Source: Deltaproteobacteria bacterium (GTDB lineage Bacteria; Myxococcota_A; Polyangia; JAAYKL01). Taken from it: a DNA stretch of 42,703 nucleotides. Below the pieces are notes generated by a model, which had not been told where the DNA came from, did not search any database, and saw nothing but the letters and a program-made list of their open reading frames with translations. Position 1 is the first letter of the stretch. The number at the start of each line of letters is the position of its first letter. Shown one piece after another: positions 35,869 through 42,703 of this stretch. A program made the position numbers and the translations under genes. Where the stretch lies: NCBI GenBank assembly GCA_028713995.1, contig JAQTNF010000029.1:1-42703 (forward strand). The letters run 5' to 3'.

Positions 35869-36626
35869 CTTTTGCCTCCGTACACGAGGGTCGCGTCGAA
35901 GACGGGCCCGTCGCAGCACACGCAGCGGTAGGTTCCGTCCGCCATGGTCACGGCGCAGCCCCGGCACGTGCCGAGCCCGCACGCCATGCCCGACTCGAGG
36001 GCCACCTCGCAGGGCGCATTCTCTTCCAGCGCCACGCGGGCCACGACCTCGAGCATGGGGCTCGGCCCGCACGCATAGACGCGCACCCTTCCGTGGCCGG
36101 TCATGGCGCGCGCGAGGGCTCCGGTGACGAGCCCCTTTTCGCCCCGCGAGCCGTCCTCGGTGGTCTCGACGAGGTGCGCGGCTTTGCGGATCTCTTCGCA
36201 CATCACGAGATCGGCCGCGGTCCGGGCTCCATACAGGAACAGGGGCCTGCGCGGCGCGAGCGACGCGGCCAGGAACACGAGCGGCGCCACGCCCACGCCG
36301 CCCGCGACGAGCACGGGACGCTCGTCCTCGTCCGGATCGGTGAACCCTTTGCCGCACGGGCTAAGGACGGTCAGGCTGTCGCCGGGCAGCAGCTTCGCGA
36401 GCCGACGCGTGCCCTCCCCCACGACCCGGACCAGGATCGCCGCGCGCTCCCCCGCCTCCACCAGCGAGAAGGCCCGCGGCAGGAGCGGCGCCGTGCCCCA
36501 GTCGCCGCGCACCATGGCGAACTGCCCGGGCCGCGCCTCGATGGGCCGCTCGGCCGAGAAGCGCAGGAGGGCGTACCCCGGGGCAAGGACGCGCACCTCC
36601 TCCACCCGCGCGACGCGGGAGTCCAT
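35865..36626 (-). CDS. pyrK: Dihydroorotate dehydrogenase electron-transfer subunit
   Basis: This protein of about 253 residues is a PyrK-like FAD/NAD(P) reductase: RPGQFAMVRGDWG, LPRAFSLVEAGE, VLVAGGVGVAPLVFLA and VYACGPSPMLEVV. The C-terminal cluster Cys residues sit in CGLGTCRGCAV and RCVCCDGPVF. It passes electrons from dihydroorotate through FAD and a 2Fe-2S cluster to NAD. It starts four bases after the TPR lipoprotein stop and overlaps pyrD by four bases. Confidence 0.95.
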   Translation of the reverse strand: MDSRVARVEEVRVLAPGYALLRFSAERPIEARPGQFAMVRGDWGTAPLLPRAFSLVEAGERAAILVRVVGEGTRRLAKLLPGDSLTVLSPCGKGFTDPDEDERPVLVAGGVGVAPLVFLAASLAPRRPLFLYGARTAADLVMCEEIRKAAHLVETTEDGSRGEKGLVTGALARAMTGHGRVRVYACGPSPMLEVVARVALEENAPCEVALESGMACGLGTCRGCAVTMADGTYRCVCCDGPVFDATLVYGGKR

Positions 36627-36630
36627 GTTC

Positions 36631-37212
36631 CTAGAAGCCTTCCCTGAGATCGGAGATGTTCTGCTCGATCTTGGCCATGTTGGCCTGGTTCTGCAGCTCG
36701 GGCGGCGCTTCCCTGTAAACCTGCATGGCCTGCTCCCACGCGCTGCGGGCGGCCGGCTTGTCGCCGATCTCCTTGTAGATCGCGCCGAGGTTGTTGAGCG
36801 CGATGGCCGCCTTGACCTTGGAGTTTCCCGAGAAGCGCAGGTAGACGTCGATGGCCGCCTTGTAATGGGTGATGGCGCCGTCCTTGTCGAGCAGCTTGTA
36901 GGCCAGATCCGCCGCGTAGAAGTGCGCCTCGGCCCGATCGATGACCACGAGGTTCGCCTCGTCGAGCACGCGAGCGGCCTCGGAGTACTCGTCATACGCG
37001 CCCTGGGTGTTGCCGTCGGCGATGGCGCTTCCCGCGGATTCCATGCGCGCCTTGGCCTCGAGCTCCGCCGCCGGAGGACCGGCCTGTTCCTTGCTCCCTT
37101 CCGCGCCGCCCACGCTGTCCGAACCTCCCGGTTGCGCCGCGCCGCATCCGGCCGCCAGCGCCGCGACGAGCGCGATCACGCCCCACAGCTCCTTGTCGAT
37201 GAAGCTCGTCAT
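36631..37212 (-). CDS. TPR-repeat lipoprotein
   Basis: This protein of about 193 residues has a signal peptide with lipobox ALAAGC, a Gly/Ser-rich linker and about three TPR-like helical pairs (GAYDEYSEAARVLDEA, AITHYKAAIDVYLRF, AALNNLGAIYKEIGD-type). It should be anchored to the periplasmic face of a membrane as a protein-binding scaffold; no partner can be named. GAGGAGG lies before the ATG at 37212. It is divergent from the M3 peptidase gene and appears to lead the pyrK-pyrD run. Confidence 0.82.
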   Translation of the reverse strand: MTSFIDKELWGVIALVAALAAGCGAAQPGGSDSVGGAEGSKEQAGPPAAELEAKARMESAGSAIADGNTQGAYDEYSEAARVLDEANLVVIDRAEAHFYAADLAYKLLDKDGAITHYKAAIDVYLRFSGNSKVKAAIALNNLGAIYKEIGDKPAARSAWEQAMQVYREAPPELQNQANMAKIEQNISDLREGF

Positions 37213-37287
37213 AGTCGCCTCCTCTCGCCGAAAAACCTTGGACCCACGTATATCAACCAGCCGCCATTTTTGATAGAGGGAGCGACC

Positions 37288-39303
37288 GTGGACGATCGCA
37301 CCGCCATCGAGGATGATCCGGGCCTCCCAGGCTCGGCTTTCGCCGCGAGCTGCCGCGAGCGCTTGACCGAGGCGCGCGCCCTGCGCGACCGGATTGCGGG
37401 GATCGACGGCCCCGGAACCGCGGCGGGCGTTCTCGCCCCCCTGAACGACCTCGGCATCGAGATGGACGGGGTGCTGGCGGGCTGCGAGCTCTACGAGAGC
37501 GTCCACCCGGATGAGGGAGTGCGCAAGGCCGCCGAGATCGTGAAGCAGGAGGCCACGAAACTCGCGTCCGAGCTGTCCCTCGACCGGAAGGTGTTCCGCG
37601 CCGTGTCGTCCGTCGATCCTGCCCCGCTCGCCTGTGCCCCGGAAGCCGAGCGCTTCCTCGCCCACACGCTGCGCGACTTCCGGCGTGCGGGCGTCGATGC
37701 GGACAGCGCCACGCGGACGCGCATCCAGGAATTGAACGAGGAGCTCGTGGTCCTGGGCCAGGAGTTCAACCGCAACATCCGAGAGGACCGGCGCGAGATC
37801 CTGCTCGACGGGCCCGCAGACCTCGCCGGGCTGCCCGAGGATTACGTGGCGTCCCACGCGCCCGGCGCGGACGGGAAGATCCGCGTCACGACCGACACCC
37901 CGGATCTGGCGCCGTTCATGACCTACGCGCGCAACGGGCGCGCCCGGGCCCTGCTCCACGCCTTGAACCTGAACCGCGCGTACCCGAGGAACATCGAGGT
38001 GCTCTCGCGCATCCTCGTGCGGCGTCACGAGCTGGCCCGCCTGCTCGGCCACGACAGCTACGCGTCCTACGCCGCCGAGGACAAGATGATCCGCACTGCG
38101 GACGCCATCGCCGATTTCGTGCGCCGTATCGCGGACGACTCCCGGGAACGCATGTGGCTCGACTACACCGCCATCCTCGAACGCAAGCGCGCTGACGACC
38201 CGTCCGCGATCGAGGTGCGCGACGACGAGAAGGCCTTCTACGGCGAGCTGGCACGGGCCGGGAAGGCGGGTTTCAAGTCGCAGGAGATCCGCCCCTACCT
38301 TCCCTTTTCGCGGGCCAAGGCGGGCGTGCTCGAGGTCACGCAGCGCCTGTTCGGGCTCGAGTACCGCAAGGTGGACGAGCCCGCCTGGCACCCCTCGGTC
38401 GAGACCTTCGACGTGTACGATGACGGCGAGCGCGTGGGCCGATTCCTGCTCGATCTGCATCCGAGGGACGGCAAGTACAAGCACGCGGCCATGTTCCCGA
38501 TCCGCTCGGGCGTCCTTGAGCGCCAGCTCCCGGAGGCGGCGCTCGTCTGCAACTTCCCGGACCCCGGTGCGTCGTCGGGCCCGGCCCTGCTCGAGCACGG
38601 CGATCTCGTCACGCTCTTCCACGAGTTCGGCCACCTGCTGCACCACATCCTGGGCGGCCGGCGGCGCTACGTGCGCTTCTCGGGCGTGGCCACGGAGTGG
38701 GACTTCGTGGAGGTGCCCTCCCAGCTCCTCGAGGAGTGGGCGTACGACCCCGATTGCCTGGCCTCGTTCGCCGCGCATCATGAGACGGGCGCGCCCATTC
38801 CGCGCGAGATGATCGACCGGCTGAACGCGGCGCGCAGCTTCGGCCGCGGCCTGCGCGTGACCCAGCAGATGCTCTACGCCGCCGTGTCGCTCGAGTACCA
38901 CGACCGCGACCCCGAAGGGCTCGACACCACGGCCCTGCTCGCGGAGCTCCAGAACCGCATGACCCCTTTTCGCCACGTGGACGGCACGCACATGCAGGCC
39001 AGCTTCGGCCACCTGGAGGGCTACTCGGCGCTCTACTACTCCTACATGTGGTCGCTCGCCATCGTGCGCGACCTGCTCGGCGAGTTCCGGCGCGCGGGGC
39101 TGTTCGCGCCCGACGTCGCCGCTCGCTACGCGCGCTGCGTGCTCGCGCCCGGCGGCTCCAAGGACGCAGCGGAGCTCGTGCGCGATTTCCTCGGCCGCGG
39201 CTACGACCTCGAAGCGTTCGGAACGTGGCTGGCCGAAGGCGCTCGGGGCAATGAGCCGGGACATCGTGACCCCACCTCGAGCGAGGAGAGACGGGCCGAG
39301 TGA
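37288..39303 (+). CDS. M3-family oligopeptidase (thimet/oligopeptidase A type)
   Basis: This protein of about 671 residues has the M3 zinc motif LFHEFGHLLHHILGG (HExxH, about residues 446-450) with the third ligand in WDFVEVPSQLLEEW, and the preceding FPDPGASSGPALLEHGDLVTL loop. The long helical N-terminal part is typical. It cleaves short peptides in the cytoplasm; no signal is present. The start is a GTG at 37288 with GAGGG before it. The last 15 residues are charged and extend past the fold. The AT-rich Rhs region begins about 100 bases downstream. Confidence 0.92.
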   Translation: MDDRTAIEDDPGLPGSAFAASCRERLTEARALRDRIAGIDGPGTAAGVLAPLNDLGIEMDGVLAGCELYESVHPDEGVRKAAEIVKQEATKLASELSLDRKVFRAVSSVDPAPLACAPEAERFLAHTLRDFRRAGVDADSATRTRIQELNEELVVLGQEFNRNIREDRREILLDGPADLAGLPEDYVASHAPGADGKIRVTTDTPDLAPFMTYARNGRARALLHALNLNRAYPRNIEVLSRILVRRHELARLLGHDSYASYAAEDKMIRTADAIADFVRRIADDSRERMWLDYTAILERKRADDPSAIEVRDDEKAFYGELARAGKAGFKSQEIRPYLPFSRAKAGVLEVTQRLFGLEYRKVDEPAWHPSVETFDVYDDGERVGRFLLDLHPRDGKYKHAAMFPIRSGVLERQLPEAALVCNFPDPGASSGPALLEHGDLVTLFHEFGHLLHHILGGRRRYVRFSGVATEWDFVEVPSQLLEEWAYDPDCLASFAAHHETGAPIPREMIDRLNAARSFGRGLRVTQQMLYAAVSLEYHDRDPEGLDTTALLAELQNRMTPFRHVDGTHMQASFGHLEGYSALYYSYMWSLAIVRDLLGEFRRAGLFAPDVAARYARCVLAPGGSKDAAELVRDFLGRGYDLEAFGTWLAEGARGNEPGHRDPTSSEERRAE

Positions 39304-39415
39304 GCCCACTTGTGGACACTACAGCGGATGTGGCTGCCCATGGCCGATCCATCGGCCGACGGGGAGGAAAGTCGCGTGAATAGCGCGCGCCCCAGCGCCT
39401 TGGTCCCGCGCTCGT

Positions 39416-40333
39416 CTATAATCTCGAAGATCGCGTGTTCCATATCACAAATACGACTATCAACCCATACGCAGAAGCCGCCGCCACTATTACGCCAATT
39501 GGAATCTCATGATAGAAATAAAGATATAGCCCAACCGCCGATATCGCGACATAACCTCCAATTGCCATCAATACCATTTTTCTAAAACGATAGGCTCTCC
39601 CCGTTCTGGTCGCCACGATTGCTATAATTACCAATCCTATCGATATCAGCAAATGGAGGACTAGAAATTTCAGATGGGTTTTCCGCAATGCATCGCATCC
39701 ATCTTTATATCCCATATCACACGACATCTTCATCATTCTAATGTATTCTTTTGAATCTCTTTCAATTATCTCATCACCAGAATTATACAGCGCCACTATG
39801 TAGCAGGCTTGCGCTTCCCTATTTTCGCACGCCTTTTGATAATATCCATAAGCTTCCTTCTCCTTCCCCTCATCGTGGAGCGCCTGGGCCGCGAAAGAGC
39901 ACGCATCCGCCCAACCATAGGAGCATCCCCTTTTCAGTATCGCAATGGCTCTCTTTGCGTCTTTTTCGATTCCGACAGCACCTATCTCGTATCTCCCTCC
40001 AGCTATTACGCATGCCGTCGGCTCTCCCATTTCACAAGATTTCTCATACAGTCCTTGCGCACGCCCTTCTTCCCCTGGTTTCTTCTCCAGGTAGACGGCC
40101 ACGGCCATGCAACTTGCCGCAATGCCACGTGCACATGATTCTTCATGCTCTTTGACAAAAGCAAGCAACGACGATAGCGACCCCGAAGAATCCTCTTCTG
40201 CTGTTTCCGGAGTCCTCCCCGCCTCCCCTCCTGCTATTGCGTTAATAGAGAATAGCATAACAACCGCGATTGCCACGATGGTTTTAACTGTTATGCTATT
40301 TTCTCCACCACAGACACATATCCTATTTGCCAT
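39416..40333 (-). CDS. Sel1-repeat membrane protein, possible Rhs immunity factor
   Basis: This protein of about 305 residues has a signal-like N-terminal hydrophobic segment, about four Sel1-like repeats with paired Cys (CEMGEPTACVIAGGRYE, CSYGWADACSFAAQ, CENREAQACYIVALYN, CDMGYKDGC), then three membrane segments from LHLLISIGLVIIAIVA to the end. Sel1 proteins bind partners; Cys-paired versions occur in the periplasm. The gene is AT-rich, unlike the chromosome to its left. It lies directly after an orphan Rhs tip fragment, a position typical for an immunity gene, though that role is inferred. AGGA precedes the ATG at 40333; ATG at 40348 lacks a site. Confidence 0.7.
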   Translation of the reverse strand: MANRICVCGGENSITVKTIVAIAVVMLFSINAIAGGEAGRTPETAEEDSSGSLSSLLAFVKEHEESCARGIAASCMAVAVYLEKKPGEEGRAQGLYEKSCEMGEPTACVIAGGRYEIGAVGIEKDAKRAIAILKRGCSYGWADACSFAAQALHDEGKEKEAYGYYQKACENREAQACYIVALYNSGDEIIERDSKEYIRMMKMSCDMGYKDGCDALRKTHLKFLVLHLLISIGLVIIAIVATRTGRAYRFRKMVLMAIGGYVAISAVGLYLYFYHEIPIGVIVAAASAYGLIVVFVIWNTRSSRL

Positions 40334-40344
40334 TTTACGTCCTA

Positions 40345-40518
40345 TCATTTTGAGGATCTTCGCTCATAGCATCGGGTCGACAAAACTCCAGATTGCAAAT
40401 TGACCATCCGCAATAGCATCCTGACATCTTTGGGCTCGGGAGAATCTGGATCTGTCATACCGCCAGCACTGCTTTGGGGCCTATCTTCATCCTCGTCCTT
40501 TGGAGGCGGAGCAGTTCT
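40345..40518 (-). pseudogene. Orphan fragment of a second Rhs C-terminal tip
   Basis: On the minus strand a start-less frame encodes PPPKDEDEDRP, then MTDPDSPEPKDVRMLLRMVN and stops at 40345-40347. The Rhs protein at 41679-42703 has PDPDSDEPKDVKMLLRTGML at its tip. The DNA matches over about 50 bases with scattered changes. This is a diverged paralogous piece of an Rhs tip, left behind when a new tip replaced it. It lies between a small membrane protein gene and the Sel1 gene. Confidence 0.7.
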
Positions 40519-40545
40519 TCACTCTCAGTAGCCCTCCCATTTATT

Positions 40546-40875
40546 TTACAGAGGCATTATTGCCGTTTTTAGAAAAGCTATTGCACAATATATTGCATAT
40601 GATTCAGCATATGATATCTTTCTTTTCTCCCATATTGTTACAATCAGTCTGTTCCATATCATCATTACCACGACGGCTCCAACAGGAAATACTATTATGC
40701 AGTCAACGACTGCAACAATCATCACATACTCCGAGCATTTTAATATGCTCATTATGTCTTCTAAATATGATGTCTTATCGATTTTATCGATAAACAGTCC
40801 ATTGGCAAATGAGTATACTAGTATCAGCAACGTGGTAGTAATGTTAAATGCAATCATTCCAATTCTATCTCCCAT
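40546..40875 (-). CDS. Small two- or three-span membrane protein, candidate immunity
   Basis: This 109-residue, AT-rich gene encodes hydrophobic segments near residues 8-28 (IAFNITTTLLILVYSFANG), 50-73 (MIVAVVDCIIVFPVGAVVVMM) and at the C-terminus. I do not recognise the family. AAAGGGTAGG lies upstream of the ATG. Small membrane proteins next to Rhs tips are often immunity factors against membrane-active toxins; this is inferred from place and build only. Confidence 0.55.
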   Translation of the reverse strand: MGDRIGMIAFNITTTLLILVYSFANGLFIDKIDKTSYLEDIMSILKCSEYVMIVAVVDCIIVFPVGAVVVMMIWNRLIVTIWEKRKISYAESYAIYCAIAFLKTAIMPL

Positions 40876-40918
40876 ACTGTTTGCCTACCCTTTCAAATGG
40901 TCAAGATGATTTCATGGG

Positions 40919-41095
40919 TCACTTCTTGATTCTCGACGACTCCACCACCGACTCGTCGCTCTCGTCGTACATGTGCTTGAGGGAATGCAGCCCGACCATC
41001 ACGCGCGTCGGCACTCGTGGACATCGGGGTGCTCCTTGCAGTTTGTGTTGCAACTCACTGCTGAGCCCCCAATGTCCACATTGTCCATTTTTCGT
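40919..41095 (-). pseudogene. IS5-type transposase N-terminal fragment
   Basis: A minus-strand frame ending at TGA 40919-40921 encodes RVPTRVMVGLHSLKHMYDES and then DESVVESSRIKK. TRxMVGLHYLKHxxxLSDExVV is the N-terminal block of IS5-group transposases, normally followed by ENPYWQYF, which is missing here. The GC content is high and differs from the AT-rich tip genes on both sides. The frame stays open upstream but has no start codon. It is a scar of an insertion sequence. Confidence 0.5.
41017..41079. repeat. Long imperfect hairpin with nested stem
   Basis: Arms at 41017-41034 (GTGGACATCGGGGTGCTC) and 41063-41079 pair with one mismatch and one bulge. Inside the loop TTGCA (41036-41040) pairs with TGCAA (41049-41053). 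A 14-base palindrome CAATGT-CC-ACATTG overlaps the right arm at 41070-41083. It lies within the transposase fragment and may be a leftover terminal or recombination structure. Confidence 0.55.
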
Positions 41096-41133
41096 CTGAT
41101 CCCGAGAAGATGAGCCCTTCGGCGCGACCCCCG

Positions 41134-41580
41134 TTAGCCCAGGCCCCTCATGTCACCCCGGCGCGATCCGGAAGAACCCTCTTTCCCGCTTTCGTCTGCT
41201 ATTTTCCGCATATATTTAGAGAATTCCATTATTGACATCGTTCTCACAATATATGCAATGACCATCGTCACACCGCTGAGCACAATTATAGCTATTTTCC
41301 AGCATATCATCATCAGATGATCCCTCGCAATTATTAACACTCCACTGTATTGTTCATCGGCATTTACCTTCATTTCAAGGACTCCATAAAAATTCTCTTT
41401 GCTGTAACCCGCCCCTGTTTGTATGTAGCCGCGATAGTGCTCTCTAATGCCCATTGCCATTATCCCACATATCATCGCATAGGAAACCACTATACTCACG
41501 CAGAACAACCTATGTCTCTTCTTCACATATATTTGTATTTTTGTTATTTGCTCGTCCTGCTTTTTCCCTATTTTATCCAT
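41134..41580 (-). CDS. Two-span membrane protein, candidate immunity for the Rhs tip
   Basis: This protein of about 148 residues has a basic N-terminus and two membrane segments (FCVSIVVSYAMICGIMAMGI near residue 30 and MMICWKIAIIVLSGVTMVIA near 90) with a short extracytoplasmic part between. I know no family. It is the first gene after the rhs stop, 98 bases downstream on the same strand, the usual place for the cognate immunity gene. GGAGG lies seven bases before the ATG at 41580. Its last 17 residues run into GC-rich sequence, so the end may be a junction. Confidence 0.6.
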   Translation of the reverse strand: MDKIGKKQDEQITKIQIYVKKRHRLFCVSIVVSYAMICGIMAMGIREHYRGYIQTGAGYSKENFYGVLEMKVNADEQYSGVLIIARDHLMMICWKIAIIVLSGVTMVIAYIVRTMSIMEFSKYMRKIADESGKEGSSGSRRGDMRGLG

Positions 41581-41678
41581 TCTCTTTCCTCCCAACCTCT
41601 TCGCGGGGAATTTTTTTGTCCTATGATGCTACCGTGCCAACGGAATCAAGTTTGGCGGATTTTTCGTTTATTGTCACA

Positions 41679-42703
41679 TTAGTTCGTTCGCGACCAGTCA
41701 GGTGGCATCGGGTCAACGAATCCCGGATTGTTGACATTCAGCCACTTGTATGGGTCGTCATATGGCACGTGCAGATCCCGTCTGAGGTACATTCTTCCAT
41801 CGTCGCTTCCCAATATCTTCTTTTCTTTTGGCCTGAGCCAGAACCACTTCCGGAGGGGGATCTTGTCAAATGGATATTCTTCGATGTCTCGATCCTTTTC
41901 TTTGGTCTTGGGCTTCAGCATTCCCGTTCTAAGAAGCATTTTAACATCTTTGGGTTCATCTGAGTCTGGATCAGGCATGGCGCCTGGGTAGCTTGGTAAA
42001 TCGCACTTCCCTGTTGTTGTCATGCATGCTTCTTTAATTTTATTGTCTTTCTCTGACATAATTATCTTGAGATAAGATAACTGTTGTCCATTTGACGCGT
42101 CTATATCTACTACAATGGCAACAGTATACCAGTTGCCGTCCTTGTCTTGATATCGCGTTTTGATAAACGTTCGCTCAATAGGAATAAGTTGTTGAGCGCC
42201 ATCGACTGCGGTTCCCTGTATATAAATGCGCTCAGACCATTCCTTGTTCCTGTTCATTCCGTGCTTGTCGCTGGAAACTGCGTCCTGTACACGAGTTAGG
42301 ATATTTTGCTGGTAGTTATAAATTGCATCAGATGCCATGCGACCAATGCCAGCCAATTTCCCGCCTCTGAGATCCTGGCCAGTCGTAGCCTGCCATGCGT
42401 ACATTTGAGTTTCTTGCAACAAGTTTGAATATACCCAAAACACTGCGTGAACAATAAAAGGATAACGTCCTTCTGGATCTCTCCTGACATTCCCCATATT
42501 CCCCACATACGCATAACCATTCCCATAGTTCCCGAGGTCGCCCCAGATGCCGATGCTGTCGAGCGACAGGAAGCGACCGAGGCTGGGGGCGTAGTAGCGC
42601 GAGCGGTTGTAGTACAACCCGCTCTCGGGGTCGTACTCGCGGCCGGCGAAGCGGTACGGCACGTACACGTCCCCGTGGTCGGGGTCGGCCTCGTTGCCGT
42701 ACA
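41679..42703 (-). CDS. Rhs-family protein, 3' part with variable toxin tip
   Basis: The frame is open to the right edge, so the N-terminal core lies outside. The core end is clear: PYRFAGREYDPESGLYYNRS, RYYAPSLGRFLSLDSIG, NGYAYVGNMGNVRRDPEG with the DPxG boundary where the tip is cut off. The tip (about 260 residues from RYPFIVHAVFWVYSN) is AT-rich and matches no toxin family I can name; it includes PDPDSDEPKDVKMLLRTG and ends in FVDPMPPDWSRTN. Rhs proteins form shells that release the tip into rival cells. The composition switch near 42540 marks the core-tip boundary. Confidence 0.85.
   Translation of the reverse strand, partial: YGNEADPDHGDVYVPYRFAGREYDPESGLYYNRSRYYAPSLGRFLSLDSIGIWGDLGNYGNGYAYVGNMGNVRRDPEGRYPFIVHAVFWVYSNLLQETQMYAWQATTGQDLRGGKLAGIGRMASDAIYNYQQNILTRVQDAVSSDKHGMNRNKEWSERIYIQGTAVDGAQQLIPIERTFIKTRYQDKDGNWYTVAIVVDIDASNGQQLSYLKIIMSEKDNKIKEACMTTTGKCDLPSYPGAMPDPDSDEPKDVKMLLRTGMLKPKTKEKDRDIEEYPFDKIPLRKWFWLRPKEKKILGSDDGRMYLRRDLHVPYDDPYKWLNVNNPGFVDPMPPDWSRTN

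Noticed and set aside
39304-39415. Short gap after the M3 peptidase as part of a gene
   Set aside because: Three minus-strand frames are partly open but none gives a recognisable product or a start with a ribosome binding site.

Overview
The window is a high-GC bacterial chromosome segment. The gene set (class III PHA synthase, cobalamin-dependent methylmalonyl-CoA genes, a Ser/Thr kinase with TPRs, many lipoproteins, M2 and M3 metallopeptidases, an Rhs protein) suggests a Myxococcota-like or related former deltaproteobacterial lineage. That placement is inference; no rRNA or other strong taxonomic marker is present. About 0.1-39.3 kb is dense, GC-rich core-like sequence interrupted by one lower-GC cassette at 3.9-5.8 kb. 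From 39.4 kb the base composition turns AT-rich, as is typical of Rhs tip and immunity regions.

Layout. 0-3.8 kb: rpsP with tandem promoters, a HelD-like helicase and RNase Z. 3.8-6.5 kb: an accessory island holding an ATPase gene coupled to a TOPRIM-like gene, a frameshifted Phd antitoxin remnant, and an intact RelE/Phd-type toxin-antitoxin pair with palindromic operator boxes. 6.5-9.6 kb: a B12-binding radical SAM enzyme and a DEAD-box RNA helicase. 9.8-15.3 kb: an M2 peptidase lipoprotein, a DUF2156 protein, a GNAT acetyltransferase and a PQQ-type beta-propeller protein. 15.6-18.7 kb: a propionyl-CoA/methylmalonyl-CoA operon (B12 subunit, MeaB, epimerase, carboxyltransferase). In it the carboxyltransferase carries an in-frame amber codon, and MeaB has a CTG start, a short C-terminus and an altered G4 motif. 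18.7-20.2 kb: a degenerate GGDEF membrane protein and a DUF1566 lipoprotein. 20.2-23.1 kb: a phaE-phaC-phaJ-phasin polyhydroxyalkanoate operon. 23.2-27.2 kb: a HARE-HTH/Mrr-like protein and a pseudokinase-kinase-TPR protein. 27.4-34.9 kb: envelope lipid and housekeeping genes (LptF/G-type permease, methyltransferase, phosphatidylserine decarboxylase, HAD phosphatase, HemW-like protein, CDP-alcohol phosphotransferase, small proteins). 35-39.3 kb: pyrD, pyrK, a TPR lipoprotein and an M3 peptidase. 39.4-42.7 kb: the 3' end of an rhs gene, small membrane proteins that are candidate immunity factors, a diverged orphan piece of a second Rhs tip, and an IS5-type transposase fragment beside a long hairpin.

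How the genes work together. The MCM/epimerase/carboxylase set interconverts propionyl-CoA and succinyl-CoA, and the PHA operon makes and coats polyester granules from hydroxyacyl-CoA, so the two are linked metabolically. PyrD and PyrK form the NAD-linked dihydroorotate dehydrogenase. The strongest candidates for something less described are the ATPase/TOPRIM-like cassette (a probable two-gene defence system, similar in layout to PARIS and OLD-type systems but not clearly either), the HARE-HTH protein with a decayed Mrr nuclease fold upstream of a tandem pseudokinase-kinase, and the Rhs tip/immunity array.
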